From the NCBI GenBank assembly GCA_048013815.1, contig CM106585.1, positions 22,196,001 to 22,260,000 on the forward strand: 64,000 bases of DNA. Reading direction: 5' to 3'. Shown here one piece after another: positions 51,621 to 64,000 of this stretch (its first letter is position 1; each line of letters starts with the position of its first letter). This DNA comes from Setoptus koraiensis. Taxonomy: Eukaryota; Arthropoda. The notes under the pieces were generated by a model. That model saw only the letters and a list, made by a program, of their open reading frames with translations. It was not told where the DNA came from and did not search any database. The position numbers and the translations under genes were made by a program.

Positions 51621-52360
51621 CATTTGGTCTGACGTTTGCCTTCAATATAGATTGATTCAATAATAGTGAAAGGCAGCGCTCTCCGAGACGATGCAGCAAA
51701 CGATCTCACTTCAGTGTACAGTCGACTGCCACAGGTCTAGACAGATTTGGAAATGCCATGCTGAACTGTTATAATGAGCCTATGGAGCAGTGGAGCCCAT
51801 GGAGAGGCCAAATTAGAGTGGGGCGCAACCAACAAACAATTGTAAAGTGATTGGCCTCTCTGGCACTGAATAACACTGAATCGAACAGTATGCTGACAGT
51901 ATGCAAGACAGCAGCAGCTGCTTAACAATCACTGTAAATACATATTATGTCATTGGGTAAGATGACAAAATCCACTTAATGAACATGACTTGACTGTTTG
52001 TAGCCTCATACATGGCAACACATAAGACTAAGATTTGCTCAATCAATATCCAGTGCGATATGCGGCAAGCTCTCAATTGGAAGGGGCGCCGTATCTCGCT
52101 AATTTTGACAGGTTTAGAAATGGCGCCAAATGGGTATATATGGGTGTGTTGCGCAATGTTAGACGGTGATGCCAGTCGGTTGCCTAGCAACGCCCGACGA
52201 GCCCTTTTAAACTTGATTTCGCCCTGTCTAGACTGTACAAAACTGTGGCTTGCTATCTAGCTGCGATCTCCACTGCTCTAATTGCATTGATTGCAGCCAT
52301 TGTGCGCACTAATTGATCTAATTAATTAATGTCGCTGGTTGAGCGTCTTTTGTTTTTGTT

Positions 52361-52410
52361 GCCATTGGTTGCCGTTGGTTGCCATTGGTTGCCGTTGGTT
52401 GCCATTGGTA
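52361..52410. repeat. five-copy decanucleotide minisatellite
   Basis: GCCATTGGTT and GCCGTTGGTT alternate strictly five times, so the longer unit is 20 bases. Each unit carries a CCATTGG/CCGTTGG core. Confidence 0.93.
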
Positions 52411-53764
52411 CTGGTAGTGGGTCAACAGACTGGTGACCGTGGGGCCACATTGCAAGTGGCGAGCGCGTTCTCAGATGGCAGCGACGCCAAAGTGCAAATA
52501 GAAGCGCCATGTAAACGCACATATAAACACAAATGGTTGGCTTGTAAGACGTCGATTGTCTACATGTAATTAATTCGAATCCACTCTAGAAGTGCTTACA
52601 TAATAGGCCACAAATGTGTGTGTGTTGTTGCATTTGTCATGTAAACCACGTCGCCATCAACATAAACAAGCAACTCAAAAGTGACAAAGTATTATTAGAC
52701 AAGTAGCGAATTTATTTATTTATTAATGCGCCTCAAAAGATACTGAAGCTAACTCATTAGGCTATAAATGGCTGACGATGGCGTTGCCTGCAAGCAACGA
52801 CAACAACAACAACGAGCGAATCTGTGTTTGCATTAATCAAACTACTAGTTCATTAGTTTGCGTATTGTTCGTCATGTAATCACGGCTTGTTCAATACGAC
52901 GACGAGCGTGATTGTCGCTGCTGAGTGGGCTCTAGATTGAAAAAGAATACTGTAAATGAAGGGAATTATGTGTCTGTTACTCGAGAATAAATTTATTTCT
53001 CTCCGTCACTTGGGCCTCTATACACATCGACACACACACATACACGCACACAATGGCGCACAACAATTGTTGTTGCGTAAGGAATCCGCTTGCCACAAGC
53101 CACAAAAATGACACACAGCCCACATGTGTGTCACCTAGGCTAGCATGGATGCAACATTATCTACTAACATGTATTGTCAGTGTTGTTCACATCGTACAAA
53201 CTATCACTGTTGGCTTACATCGTTGCGACTCTAGCAACAACAAATTCTCTACGCTAGCTTCTATGATATATACCAGTTACTATTATCATTATGTAATGCA
53301 TTTAGAGTAAATGCATTGCATAATAATATGTGTGCATGGCTTGTCCTGTGGCGGCCTAAATTCGTACATATCACAAGCGCAAGCTGAAGCACGCCACTTA
53401 TGACATAGGCTCACAGCATCGAATTGGATGAAATGAATTACAAATGCAGACACTGTGTCCAAGGATACACATTAGTGATCAATGACAAGACACGATTTAA
53501 ATTGATTGAGAGCATCATCGATTATCATTCATCCAGTATTCACTGTATACACGCCCGACAGGACACCTAGGCTACTCTGGCTCGTTTGTTTGACGCGACG
53601 CAATTCGTACTCTATTAAAGACGCGCTATTATAGACGCATTTAGCCGAGAGAAGCCTCTTACAGCATCGATACCATCGGATCTTTCACAAAAATCGTCAC
53701 AAGGAACTCATTTTCACACAGAGATCTAATACTACTGCTACTAAACGATAGAGATCGGCCAGCG

Positions 53765-55297
53765 ATGAACTCGCACGAATCGAGTCCCATTCGGGCCCTC
53801 AGAAGGCAAGGCTCGGTGGATTCGTCTATATCATCCTCAAATTGGTTGCCCCACGACCAGCACACACCCTACACGACGGCATCATTCAACAGACACGGAA
53901 ACAATCACTGTATGGCGGGCGGAAGTGGCGACTTGTATGTTCATTTCAGTGACCAACAGCAGCAGCAGCAGCCACAATCACAGCAGCCTTGTTCTTTGGG
54001 CATTAATTCAATTCACGATATGCACGATACAAACAACAACAACAACAGAGATGATACTCACAATCACCATGAGTGCCAGTGTCACTATGAACGCGAAACA
54101 CAAAATCAATCAAACAAAAGTAGCGTATTGCATCCCATATTGACGCAAAATGTCAAAAAGCGCACCTATCTCATTGGCAGTGTTGGCCAAGATTCATTGC
54201 TGGGCCACGAGGAATTGTACAGATATTTTCCCACCAGTCAGGTGACCGTTTTTGTTTGCACGTGGAACCAAAACAGGAAGAGGGCCCCGTCGAATTTAAA
54301 CGATCTACTGTTGCCCGAATGCATGGTGTACATGCCAGATATATACGCTGTTGGCGTTCAAGAGGCGGCCAGTTCGGCCAGTGATTATTTTCGCGAATGG
54401 GAAACAGAACTACAAACAACCCTGGGCCCAAGCCATGTTCTATTGCACAGTGTCTCATTGGGCGTGCTACATTTGGCCATTTTCGTCCGGCGTGATCTTA
54501 TTTGGTTCTGTTCGGTGCCAGAAGAGTCTACTTACAATTCGCGCAATCCCGCAGCAAACATGATCAAAACAAAAGGGGCCGTTTCTATTTGTTTCAGATT
54601 CTTTGGAACGTCATTCTTGTTCACAAACTGTCATTTGCCGGCACACGAAAACAAACTCAAGGACAGAATAGACGAATATGAGCGAATTAGAAACTCTATC
54701 GCACTACCAAAAAATTTGAAATCACTCAAGCCGAGATACCTGAGCAAAGATTCAACAGCTCGCTTCGATTGCGTATTCTTTATGGGCGATCTTAACTTCA
54801 GATTGGAACACAGAAGCTTCGACGAAACAATAGCGTTACTAGAGGAGATATTAAATCAACAAGAGCCATCCTATGAGTGTCTCATGCAACACGATGAATT
54901 GACCAAGGTCGTTGAAACGGGCCAAGCGTTCTATGGCTTCAGTGAGAATCACATTAAATTTCCACCAACTTACAAATTTCTAGCCAACACCAATAGATAT
55001 GACAGGCAAACAAAACGGGTGCCAAGTTACACAGACAGAATTTTGTTTAGAACAAAACGACCTAGACACATACAATGTATCACTTATGATTGGTTGCCAC
55101 AATTGATTAGTTCAGATCATAAGCCCGTCTTTTGTCTGGTGAATGTACTTATAAGACCCGGCCATGACAATATTGCTCTGAATGCGGGACTATTCCAAAG
55201 ATCTGTATACCTAGAGGCACTGAAGAGACGCGCCGAGGAGCCCGATGATTTAATAGACGCCGGAAGTAGTGAAAGTTTGATTTGTTCTCTGTCTTGA
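53765..55297 (+). CDS. Inpp5e: inositol polyphosphate 5-phosphatase E, with C-terminal prenylation box
   Basis: Single-exon, 510 residues. A disordered Gln/Asn/His head (1-130) precedes the catalytic domain. The head leads into VTVFVCTWNQ (about 160), then DIYAVGVQE, VLHLAIFVRRDLIWFC, IKTKGAVSICFRFFGTSFLF, the catalytic FFMGDLNFRLE (about 338), PSYTDRILFR (about 419) and SDHKPVFCLVN (about 450). PGHDNIALNAG then matches the INPP5E-specific C-terminal segment. The protein ends Cys-Ser-Leu-Ser, a CaaX box, as in human INPP5E, which is farnesylated and carried into the primary cilium to remove the 5-phosphate of PI(4,5)P2 and PIP3. All family catalytic motifs are intact. Confidence 0.96.
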   Translation: MNSHESSPIRALRRQGSVDSSISSSNWLPHDQHTPYTTASFNRHGNNHCMAGGSGDLYVHFSDQQQQQQPQSQQPCSLGINSIHDMHDTNNNNNRDDTHNHHECQCHYERETQNQSNKSSVLHPILTQNVKKRTYLIGSVGQDSLLGHEELYRYFPTSQVTVFVCTWNQNRKRAPSNLNDLLLPECMVYMPDIYAVGVQEAASSASDYFREWETELQTTLGPSHVLLHSVSLGVLHLAIFVRRDLIWFCSVPEESTYNSRNPAANMIKTKGAVSICFRFFGTSFLFTNCHLPAHENKLKDRIDEYERIRNSIALPKNLKSLKPRYLSKDSTARFDCVFFMGDLNFRLEHRSFDETIALLEEILNQQEPSYECLMQHDELTKVVETGQAFYGFSENHIKFPPTYKFLANTNRYDRQTKRVPSYTDRILFRTKRPRHIQCITYDWLPQLISSDHKPVFCLVNVLIRPGHDNIALNAGLFQRSVYLEALKRRAEEPDDLIDAGSSESLICSLS

Positions 55298-56037
55298 CAT
55301 AGGGCATTATTGGGCTTCTGATAACTTTACACTGCCTATCACAAGATATTTCTGTATCAATCGACGACACTACGATTGTCATGGAAACAGCAGCCCAATA
55401 AGAAAGCCGACGAACAAAACTAATTGATTTTTTTTTTCATTTGTTACCCTTATATCAAATCATATGCTAGATCAAAGATGTCTACTGTTTGATCTAGGTT
55501 CTTTTTTTGTTAATATTGAAGACCAAACTGACAATTATATTAGAAAGTATTAAACAGTTAACTAAGGATATTTTTGGATTATATATGTATATATATATCT
55601 ATAGACAGACACTCGCACGTATATGTACACATAAGATTTTCATGTATTTTTTTTTCTTTAATTACATATGTCTATATATAGATAAATATATATATGTATT
55701 TATATATATCTATCTCAAAATTTCTCTAGTGTACACGACGATATACTTGATGGGAGTTTTATCATATTGCTATCAAGATAATCACACAGTCTTTGGCAGA
55801 TTCGAGTACAAATAATGAAGTTTACAGTTAAGCCAAGTGACCACAGTCCATTGTCATTATTTTGTTTCTGAAACTGGCTGGGAATGCTAAACAAACATTT
55901 AAAAGTTTTTGCTTTTGTATTTCCATCAATAAAATTTGGATATACTTTGTCTCTAAGTTTTTGTTTTCTCTTGTCAAAAGTTGAATTGATTTGTGTTGTT
56001 GTGTCATAATTGTGAACGAGCTGAGTGCATCCTCTAA
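55298..56037. other. convergent 3' region of INPP5E and the FERM gene
   Basis: TA-rich, with TATATA/TGTATA runs at 55575-55720. AATAAA at 55928-55933 may be an INPP5E poly(A) signal. Confidence 0.5.
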
Positions 56038-59000
56038 CTACAACTCTGTTATACAGATCGGTTTGACATTTGATTGTTTGATCTGACTTGAATGGTGATG
56101 ATTTGGTCTTGGGGCCAAAACAGGTGGGGGAGGTGGTGGTGGCATGCTTGTGATATGGTTGCCTCTATTGTTGTTACTATAAGCAGGATGACGAACCTGT
56201 TTATTAGTGGGTGCCAGAGTTGTAAGAGAAGGAGCGGTAGTGGTGGTGGTGATCGTTGTGTTGTTGTTGTTGTTGGTACTCGTCGATTTACCATTTGCAA
56301 CATTGTTCGGCAATCTAGTCTCTGAGTGAGACGCGTTAGGCTTTATGTTAACCTGATTCATTATAACAGGACCACTGCTCACAGATCTCTGATGATTCTT
56401 CTCTGGCAGTGGCGGGGGAGGAGGTTGTGATTGGGGAGCCTTTTGTTGTTGCGCAAATGTTGTAGGAGTCTTATTATTGTTAATAATTTGTTGTTTGTTG
56501 TTACTAGAGATTTGTGTTGATGATTGCGTGCTTATCTCATTGTTTGGCTGCGAAGATATACCACTAACTTTATGATGTGATGATGAACTAGATACTTTTG
56601 GTTGCGAACTAAAAGTTGTTATTTGAGCTCTGTTGCCGCCTGTCGTTATTGTTGTCGCTTGCTTAGCAATAGTATCACCATTATCATTTTCACTAGGAGA
56701 CATATGACCACTGGTTGTCACCACCTGCATCTGATTTAATGATGTCTCTGAAGTTGGTGATAATTTATTTGAAACAACACTATCAGCAGTTTCAGATGTG
56801 TTCCTAGTGGTCTTAACAATATCCGTTGTCACAATGCCATTAGACTTTCCGTCTTGCATGCTCATGACAATGTTAGGTACAGTGGGTGGTTTGACTGGAA
56901 TACTTTGGGGCGGGTGGTGGTGTCTGTTATTGCCAGTGTTAGCTACAGGATTCAACTTAACACTACTGTCTTGATTAGATTTTATATTCTGACCTGAATT
57001 GATGTTGCTGTTGGCGTTACTATTTAAAAATCTTCGATTTGGTTCCACTCTACTCCGTCTGCTGGCAAACCTTTGCGAGGGCCGCCTCTCAAATGTGGAT
57101 CTATTACTCATTTCTATCGCCTGTTGTTGTGCTCTCAACATTGTAGATTGGAATTCAGTTTTGCCCGAATATCTGAATCTGCTACCCATTCTAACGAAAT
57201 TTTGTTTCTGTGATTTGCCAGCAGTGGTAGCGACAGCAGTAGTCTTCAATCTGTAAAATGCATGATGCTCCACAGCGCACTGTTGAGTGGGAAAATTATA
57301 GCAATTATTAAGGAGGAAGAAAATTATATAATCGTTCAGTTAGTTAGTTGCTGTAGCGAAGAGTGCATATTGTCCTTCGAAAGTCGTTACAGTCGAAGCA
57401 GAAATACTAACCTTCCAAAGATGTTTGCATGCGCGAACGGTATAAAGTCTGAAAACAAACGTATGCTCCTGTTCTCTTCCTTCATCGTCATCTTCTACAA
57501 CTATAAGAGTTAATTTTTTACCCTTGAAGTCAAGTTTTGTGATTTTCGGCCAAAAAAATAGTCCAATCTTGGTTAGTCCCTCGAACACTAAAACACCGCT
57601 TGGTGTAAGTCCCAGACTATATTCATTGCCATCTTTTCCTAATACAGTATGTGTGTCCACTCCATACATTTCCAACCATTTTGCTTTGTTAAGATAAGCT
57701 CGCTCGGCTTCGGCTGATGACATGGGCGACGTTGTAATGGTTGTTATCGACGACGATGTTGACGATGATGCCGCTCTATTAGAGTCTAAATGATAACCCG
57801 ATGTTAAATTAGAGCTGTTATATGATGGCTTTTGGGCCTTCCAATTTTGCAATATTGTCTTCTCGAGTGTCTCAGTTTGATTAGGTACAAATCTAAATTC
57901 TGAAATAAAAGCCTCGTGGTGCTCGTCTTCGTCGTACTCGCCAAATTCGGATTGCAAGGCAAGTGCAGCGAGCTGGGCTGCCACGTCATCTTGACAAGGT
58001 AACTTTCCAGTTAGAATATCACTCTTCAATTGCAAAAAGAATAAATAACGTGTAAATTCATCCTTGAGCTTATTAGGTTCAGATGAATAGAATTTCACTC
58101 TTAATCTGAAGGTATAGGGAGGTCCTATTTTGACTTGCTTTTTGATTAATTTAGTATGATCTAACCAATTTTGTTGCGATTGTGTATCGGTGTGCTGTAA
58201 GCCGAAGTAATCACTCTCAATGGTTAGATTGATTTTGGAGCACACCTCATCAAATAACTCTCCCCCTAATGCTGTCTTTTTAACATAAATAGTGCAATCC
58301 GTTCCATCTAAAAGTAATATTTTACAGTGTAGATACTGTTTTATATTGGTAGGTAAGACAGTGCCTGAGCTATCAACATTTGGATTGTAATTTGTGCCTC
58401 CTACGCCTGATGAAAAGAAGCCAGATTTATTGTTATCGTTGTTTCGATTACCACCTTTTTTTGTTTGGTTGATCACATGTCGCCGAGAACGGCCAAAACG
58501 ACGAGATATAAAGCGGAACATTTGGTCGAAAGACCAATGTTTAAGTTGAGATTGCTCGTCGTCGTCAGTAATTTGATCGTAGTTTATATTATTTTGGCCA
58601 ATGTAATAGTTTCTATATCTTCGTGAACCAAACGTTCGATTGTTATTGAGATTGTTAGTGTTGTTATTCGTATTATTATTAATATTGTTGTTATTGGTGT
58701 TAGTTTTGTTGTTGTCGCTGCAATGATTTGTTGCTGATGATTCATTGATTTGTGAAGATTTATTATCGTTATTAATCTTATTAATATCGCCTAAATTTTT
58801 GTTGTTTGTTGATGTATCAGATACTGCATGACCCTTATGTGGTGTATTGATAATTGACGGCATAGAATTGTTGCTGCTCTGATTAGACGACGACTCATTA
58901 ACAACAAGTGGATTTATTTTCCCATTAACGATTCTTACATCCTTAGATAGAGCACCGTCGTTAGTTTGTTGTTGCGGTTGATGATTTTGTTGATGTGAAT

Positions 59001-60516
59001 ATTTATGATTATTATTTTTATCAGCGCTTGTTGTAGTTGTTGTATTGTTGTCGTCGGTATTATTTTCGTTGTTATTTTTGTTTGCATTAGAAGATGATCC
59101 GACATTATATGAGTTTGCTGAATTTGATAATGGACAGGTTTTTTGCGGTAGCCGTGATTTTTGTTGCTGTTGGTGTTGTGTATCATGGCAAGATACACCA
59201 GATTTTTCACCAGATATTAATGACGTTGATGTTGTTGATAGATGTGAAGTATTTCGAGGATCATCGTGCAACCTCGATCGCGGTAGTTGAGGTGATCGTT
59301 CTAAAATAGGTATCTCAAATGCAGCAATATCATCAGACGAATGTGCGTTGATAATTTTTGAGTCTGGCTTAACAGCAGGAGTTGTTGTAGAGGAGTTTGT
59401 TGCGTTGTCAGAATTGTTGTTAGATGATATGCTTGATGGTATCGCAGTAATTGATATTGTAGCCGGGACCGCAGTAGGGGCAACAATCGGCATTGGATTT
59501 AAGGTCGCCGTTTTAAGTGAATTAAAGGGGATCACGTTAGATGCTAACTTGTTGTTATTGTCCGTAACAATATTGTCGCTCAGGCAGTTGTTATCATTAA
59601 ATGGGTTGTAAATAGTTTTATCATCATCAGAATCTGATTTGTCAGTCAGTTGATGTGCTGCTGATGATTCAACATAGAAGTAGTTGTCGTCGTTTTTGTT
59701 GCCGTTGTTGCTGTTGTTGTTGTTGTTGTTATCAATATTATTATTATTTAAGCTTACAGTTGTTGCTGGTATCACGGATTCATTGCATTTCGTAATTGAA
59801 GTGAGCTGTCGTTGTATTTTGGAATGTTCACGTTGATGTAAATCGTCGTCGCTTGATTGTGCAGTTAATTCATTCGTTTTGAAAATTGACTGTGCTGGAA
59901 TGTAAGAATGTTCATTATCATTATTATTGTAATTGATAGGAGTGTCATTCAGGCTTTCTTCAATATTATTATTATCACACTTGGATTTGGTTGAAGTGTC
60001 GTCATAGCAGCTACCCGACGACGATGACAACAGGTGCAAAGATTCAACAGAGCAATCAAGATTATTGTTGATCTCGTAACCGTGGTGGGTGTGTATAAAG
60101 TGTGTAGAGTAGTTGGCTCGCGGTTCTTCTCGTTCTATTTGCACAATGCTTGCCTTGGGAAGACGCCACAATAAATTAGGTGCCTCTTGTGTTGCAGCGG
60201 AATTTTTTCGTTGCGATGAACAAATTGCTGTGGTGGTGGTGGTTGTTGTTGTTGTTGAGCAATTTGCGAAGCTAGACGGTGGTGGTGGTGGCGACGGCGA
60301 CGACGGCGAATTATTTGATAGAGATAAAAAAGAAAGACTTTTGGTGGCACTTTGATGAATATGATGATTCAGTGGTTGATGGGCGTAACAAAATAGATTT
60401 TGTTGTTGATTAATTGTATCGCTTGTTGTGTCGCCAGTGACCAGTCCAACGGCATTTGTGATGTCGGTTGCGATGGCAACGTTTGTTATTGCGTTCGTGG
60501 TGGTGTTATTGTGCAT
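56038..60516 (-). CDS. yurt-like: EPB41L5/yurt-type FERM protein, two exons
   Basis: Proposed exons on the minus strand are 60516-57412 (1035 codons) and 57279-56038 (413 codons plus stop), joined phase 0 in the conserved FERM text [18 protein letters not shown]; 1448 residues. The ATG at 60516 follows an in-frame stop, so it is the first possible start in this exon. FERM domain about 715-1042: [115 protein letters not shown]-adjacent [20 protein letters not shown] and FERRPSQRF follow. Yurt/EPB41L5 binds Crumbs and controls epithelial polarity. Residues 1-700 are an Asn/Ser-rich low-complexity extension absent from vertebrate relatives, and the end ITEL fits a class I PDZ ligand. Confidence 0.92.
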
Positions 60517-60577
60517 TCAAAAAGAATTCTGTTTGGTGACGTTAATTTAGGTGTTGTTATCGTTGTTTGTTTCAGCT

Positions 60578-60620
<43 letters not shown>
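60578..60620. repeat. (ATG)n trinucleotide microsatellite
   Basis: About 14 ATG/CAT units just upstream of the FERM start codon. On the minus strand it is a CAT run in the probable 5' UTR, containing no minus-strand start codon. Confidence 0.95.
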
Positions 60621-60621
<1 letters not shown>

Positions 60622-61833
60622 AATGATAATTAGGGAGTATGTTGTGTGTGTCGTATCGCGTAAAATTGTTACATAGTACAAGTAAATCTAGTGATGCGTA
60701 ATACAGTTGGCACAACAACAAGTTGTCTGTCAGAGTGAACAGTGAAAAAAACAACAAGTGTTAAGTTGTTTGCGTTAAAGTTGATGTTGCGTTTGTGGTG
60801 TAGCCAATAGTTACAATAGTTTTGTTATAGTTTGTTATGTTTGAGGATGCGTCAGGATGTCAGCAGCGATATTGAAAAGTGTCAAGCTTGTTGATGCGAC
60901 AAATGGTTTGGCAATTTTAGGTCAGTCAACTTGTGTGAGTTGATAATGATGATCGTTGCGATAAAACATTAATCAAACACACACACACACACACACAACA
61001 AATGTATATCAATATCGATTAGATATTTTGGGCCATGCTTCATCGGCCAAATGATGAGGTGATGTGGATGAGCGCTTTAGCGATGTAATTGTAACTAATT
61101 TGAAATTTGTGTGGCATTTATCGCGTTTCAGTCCCAGAAAACAAACACAAATTTGATTGGCATTGCATGTAGGCCCACAATGAATCGGCGCCAACGAGTA
61201 TTGTTGTTGTTGTTGAATTAATTATCGACGATTGAATTGATCCGTTTGGAATTGCAACGAATGTTATGTGAATCCTCCGATGTTTGATATTGTCCGATGC
61301 GGATGATGAGTCGAATGGATAGGGAGAGATTAGGTGAAGACAGGACAATTTAGTGGCGGCTCTTTTTCTTCGACGTCAACAGGTAGTTGTTGTTAGTATT
61401 GTTATTAATGTTGCAACTGTGTGTGTGCTTGAGATACGACGATGCAGAATCCTTTATTTGGGTGATTGTGATAAAAAATTGCGTTTCTTGGTAGGCTGAT
61501 AATAATTTAATAATAATAAAAATAAAAGGCGACTCTCGAATTGTGCTTTGTTATTTATTTATTTGATACAGGCACCTTTGGCGAGTATCAGCTGATGTTG
61601 CTATTATGAGGACACACTCACTCGCTCACAGGTAGATTCGGTATAAAGGTTCGGTGGTTGGTTGGTTGTTGTTCGATGTCGATGGCACAAACACAAACAC
61701 ACACACGCACAGACACACACAAACGCAGCAGACAGAGCACAGTCGCAGAAAAATTGCTTCTTGTTGCTCTTGGCTTCTTGTCGGTGCCAATGCGATTCGC
61801 ATTATGCGAATGTGTGTGTGTGTGTGAGTATGT

Positions 61834-61874
<41 letters not shown>

Positions 61875-62742
61875 CGCAGAGAACACAGATATTCGACAGT
61901 GTGTACAGTGTGTGTGTGTGTGTGTACAGTACAGTGCAAAGAGTTGTTGTGCTGGTCACTAAAATATAATAATAATAATTTTGCTTGATAATTTCTCTCT
62001 CCGTTCACCTTGATTGATTCGCTCTGATGAGAAGTGACTGGTGAGCGCAGTGGCAGCAACAAGTGAATGAACAATTGAACTAATTGGAATATGTCCAATT
62101 TATTTTCTTCTCGTTATTCGCTTCTCGTTATTCGCCTCTCGACTGGTCGTTGCCGTACTGCAAATGATGATGACGACGATGATATGGCATAAAATTAGTT
62201 ATGTGCACAGTAGTCACATTACGCTAATGATAACAATGCCATGCAAGTGCACGCCAATGGTAGAAAGCGCCAAGGCAATCGAATTTTGTTCGCCGGTGGT
62301 GGTGCTGGCGTGTGCGTTACACAGCTACACAGCTATACAGCGTTGTACGGCGTTATGCAACGTTATGCAACGAGCTGCCACCAATTGCAGTGGTCGTTTA
62401 TGGTCGCAATCGAATGTGCCAATCGAACATTCCTATAGGCCAGTCGAACTAGCGAGCCAACCGACAAGCGAACCAACCAATCATTGGTTGGCAATGAGCG
62501 AACGAATGCGCGACCAATGATTGGTGTTGCATCGAATCTGATGTGTGTGTGTCGATACTGTTGCGCATACGCGACTATATGTGCGCTTTTTGCCACTCGC
62601 TTGGCCGCTACTGTTTCGTAGCGTCCAAAAAGTTCTCTCGCTACTTGCCAATGCATTTTGCTGCGCATTAGCATTAGTCCTTTACTATAATATTGTGTTG
62701 CGAGTCACAATTTGTGAGATTGTTCGATTTATGTTCGATTAA

Positions 62743-62776
<34 letters not shown>

Positions 62777-64000
62777 GGCCCTAATAGTTTGTGAGTGGCG
62801 CACACTTGCGCCCTCGCACACCGACTGGCAGCCACCAGCTAACAGTGCGCTGGTAACGAACACACAGCACAGACGACAGAGAGCACTTTGCACTTGTTTA
62901 TTGGTTGTCAGTGCGCCTTTGTAATGGCATTTGTTGTGCCGTGATAGTATCTTGTGCGAGCCGCTCTATCAATAGTGGCTCTGGCTCCATTAATTCGATA
63001 TAAATTGATTAGGACGACCATGATGATGATATAATATTAAACGTTACGTTTGCAATACGTTTGCGCACAGTGTGCGATTATTATCCCCTTTAATCTCTTT
63101 ATTGGCGTCGCCGTCTCACATATGAAATAATAGTAATTATTGTTGTTGTCCGGCAACCTGTTTAATGAACCAGCTCGCCGTTGTCTCAAATTGTACACAC
63201 ACACACACACTTGTCGAACGGTGGAATGGCCGGCTCAAATGCAATCCGAGGGCCAGCGCTTGGCAGCGGCTGGCAGCGGCGCTGAGCCATTGTTGGCCCG
63301 GCCACATCCAGCCATCGGACACAATTACACACAAGCACCTTTTGCACACATGCTCTCGAACATTGCAAATTGGAATCTTGAATCGAACGATGTGTGCTGA
63401 ATCGAATGGCCGAAGGGGGGACGGCACCACGGCCGCCACACTGGCCGCACTCTATACTGCACTGAACAGCTATACATGCACTGAGCTATACAGCTTTATG
63501 GCTACATTATAGCTAGCTATGCGCTGTGGCAGCGCACTGTACATGCGCACATCGGCCATCTTCGTGGGACGGCTCAGCGCGGCGACCGCTTCACCCGACG
63601 GCTTCACCCGACGGCTCTGTCCACGGCGAGCACCTGCGACCGGCGCAAGCCGACGGATAAATTATCCGGGATAATAAGCTTCCACGCACGCACACACCGC
63701 CGCCGCTGCTGCTCAACGGCACTAATGCTGCGCTCGTCTATAGTGACCACTCCAATATAGCAACACTTCTCAGGCATCTTGTCGGGCGTGTGTGTGTGTG
63801 TGTGTGCATGCGCGGCCGTCCAAGCCTCGCACTCCGAGGCGATAACATGACCATGTACGCGCACTCTCCGTCCAGCCACTATCGCTCAGCCACTGGTCAC
63901 TTGTTGCCCATACGCTCGCTGTGTACACTTGGCACTGGCGCACACTGGGCACTGGCGCATGCTTGGCCGCCACTGACCGGTGTATGTTTGGCACTGGTCA
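60621..64000. other. 5' region of the FERM gene, rich in CA/GT repeats, no gene recognised
   Basis: The many ORFs here come from simple repeats (His-Thr or Cys-Val runs) and are not believable. GT/AC runs lie at 60976-60997, 61686-61725, 61810-61875, 61917-61935, 62742-62770, 63195-63210 and 63787-63807. The last 800 bases are more GC-rich, with CGGC-type words and short tandem TTGGCACTGGCGCA-like units at 63925-63995. Promoter, 5' UTR exons or a further distant exon are possible. Confidence 0.55.

Larger units (their letters stand above)
51512..53764. other. intergenic, promoter side of INPP5E
   Basis: It contains an imperfect inverted repeat (51581-51620) and a decanucleotide minisatellite (52361-52410). 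No credible ORF was found. Confidence 0.55.

Noticed and set aside
61618-62098. ORFs rich in His-Thr or Cys-Val
   Set aside because: They are translations of CA/GT microsatellites.
1-64000. LTR-type or other virus-like elements, LINEs, DNA transposons
   Set aside because: No transposase, integrase, reverse transcriptase or capsid-like ORF, and no long terminal repeats, were recognised. Diverged non-coding copies cannot be excluded by eye.

Overview
The window looks like an arthropod nuclear genome, most likely a chelicerate such as a mite. The evidence is a giant titin-type muscle gene, two tyrosine/glycine-rich cuticle-type secreted proteins with tiny first exons, and a divergent gustatory-receptor-like 7TM protein. 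Introns are few and short (about 90-150 bases), intergenic DNA is AT-rich, and there are many CAA/CAG-type codon runs encoding Gln and Asn tracts. No LTR-type or other virus-like element, and no LINE or DNA transposase ORF, was recognised. The arthropod call is fairly secure; mite is an inference.

Layout. 1-11647 (-): 5' part of a titin/sallimus-like giant protein gene, open past the left edge, ending in a coding array of 57/58-residue repeats. 13411-15387 (+): AFG2/SPATA5-type double AAA ATPase. 16607-18682 (+): signal recognition particle receptor alpha. 19.1-19.75 kb (+): a stray, decayed, inverted piece of the titin repeat array. 21155-21956 and 23692-24176 (+): two cuticle-type proteins, each with a TATA box. 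25584-26634 (+): FTSJ1/TRM7 tRNA methyltransferase. 27088-28894 (-): LIM-domain protein, copy 1. 31152-37093 (-): TMEM94/ERMA. 39808-42935 (+): ATP7 copper ATPase. 43378-44831 (-): LIM-domain protein, copy 2. 47013-48434 (+): ARMT1. 49594-51511 (+): gustatory-receptor-like protein. 53765-55297 (+): INPP5E phosphatase with a CaaX end. 56038-60516 (-): EPB41L5/yurt FERM protein. 60.6-64 kb: microsatellite-rich upstream DNA.

The most striking structure lies at 27-46.7 kb. The order LIM - TMEM94 - ATP7 appears to have been tandemly triplicated and then reduced by complementary loss. Unit 1 keeps LIM and a scrap of TMEM94. Unit 2 keeps a decayed LIM exon and the intact TMEM94 and ATP7. Unit 3 keeps LIM and scraps of TMEM94 and ATP7. 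The two surviving LIM paralogs differ because, in one of them, most of an exon has become intron.

The genes are mostly housekeeping (protein targeting, ribosome assembly AAA ATPase, tRNA modification, metal transport, phosphoinositide signalling), next to muscle (titin-like), cuticle and epithelial polarity (yurt) genes. They do not form one pathway. Splice joints were worked out by hand from donor/acceptor consensus and reading-frame continuity; each proposed CDS total is divisible by three.
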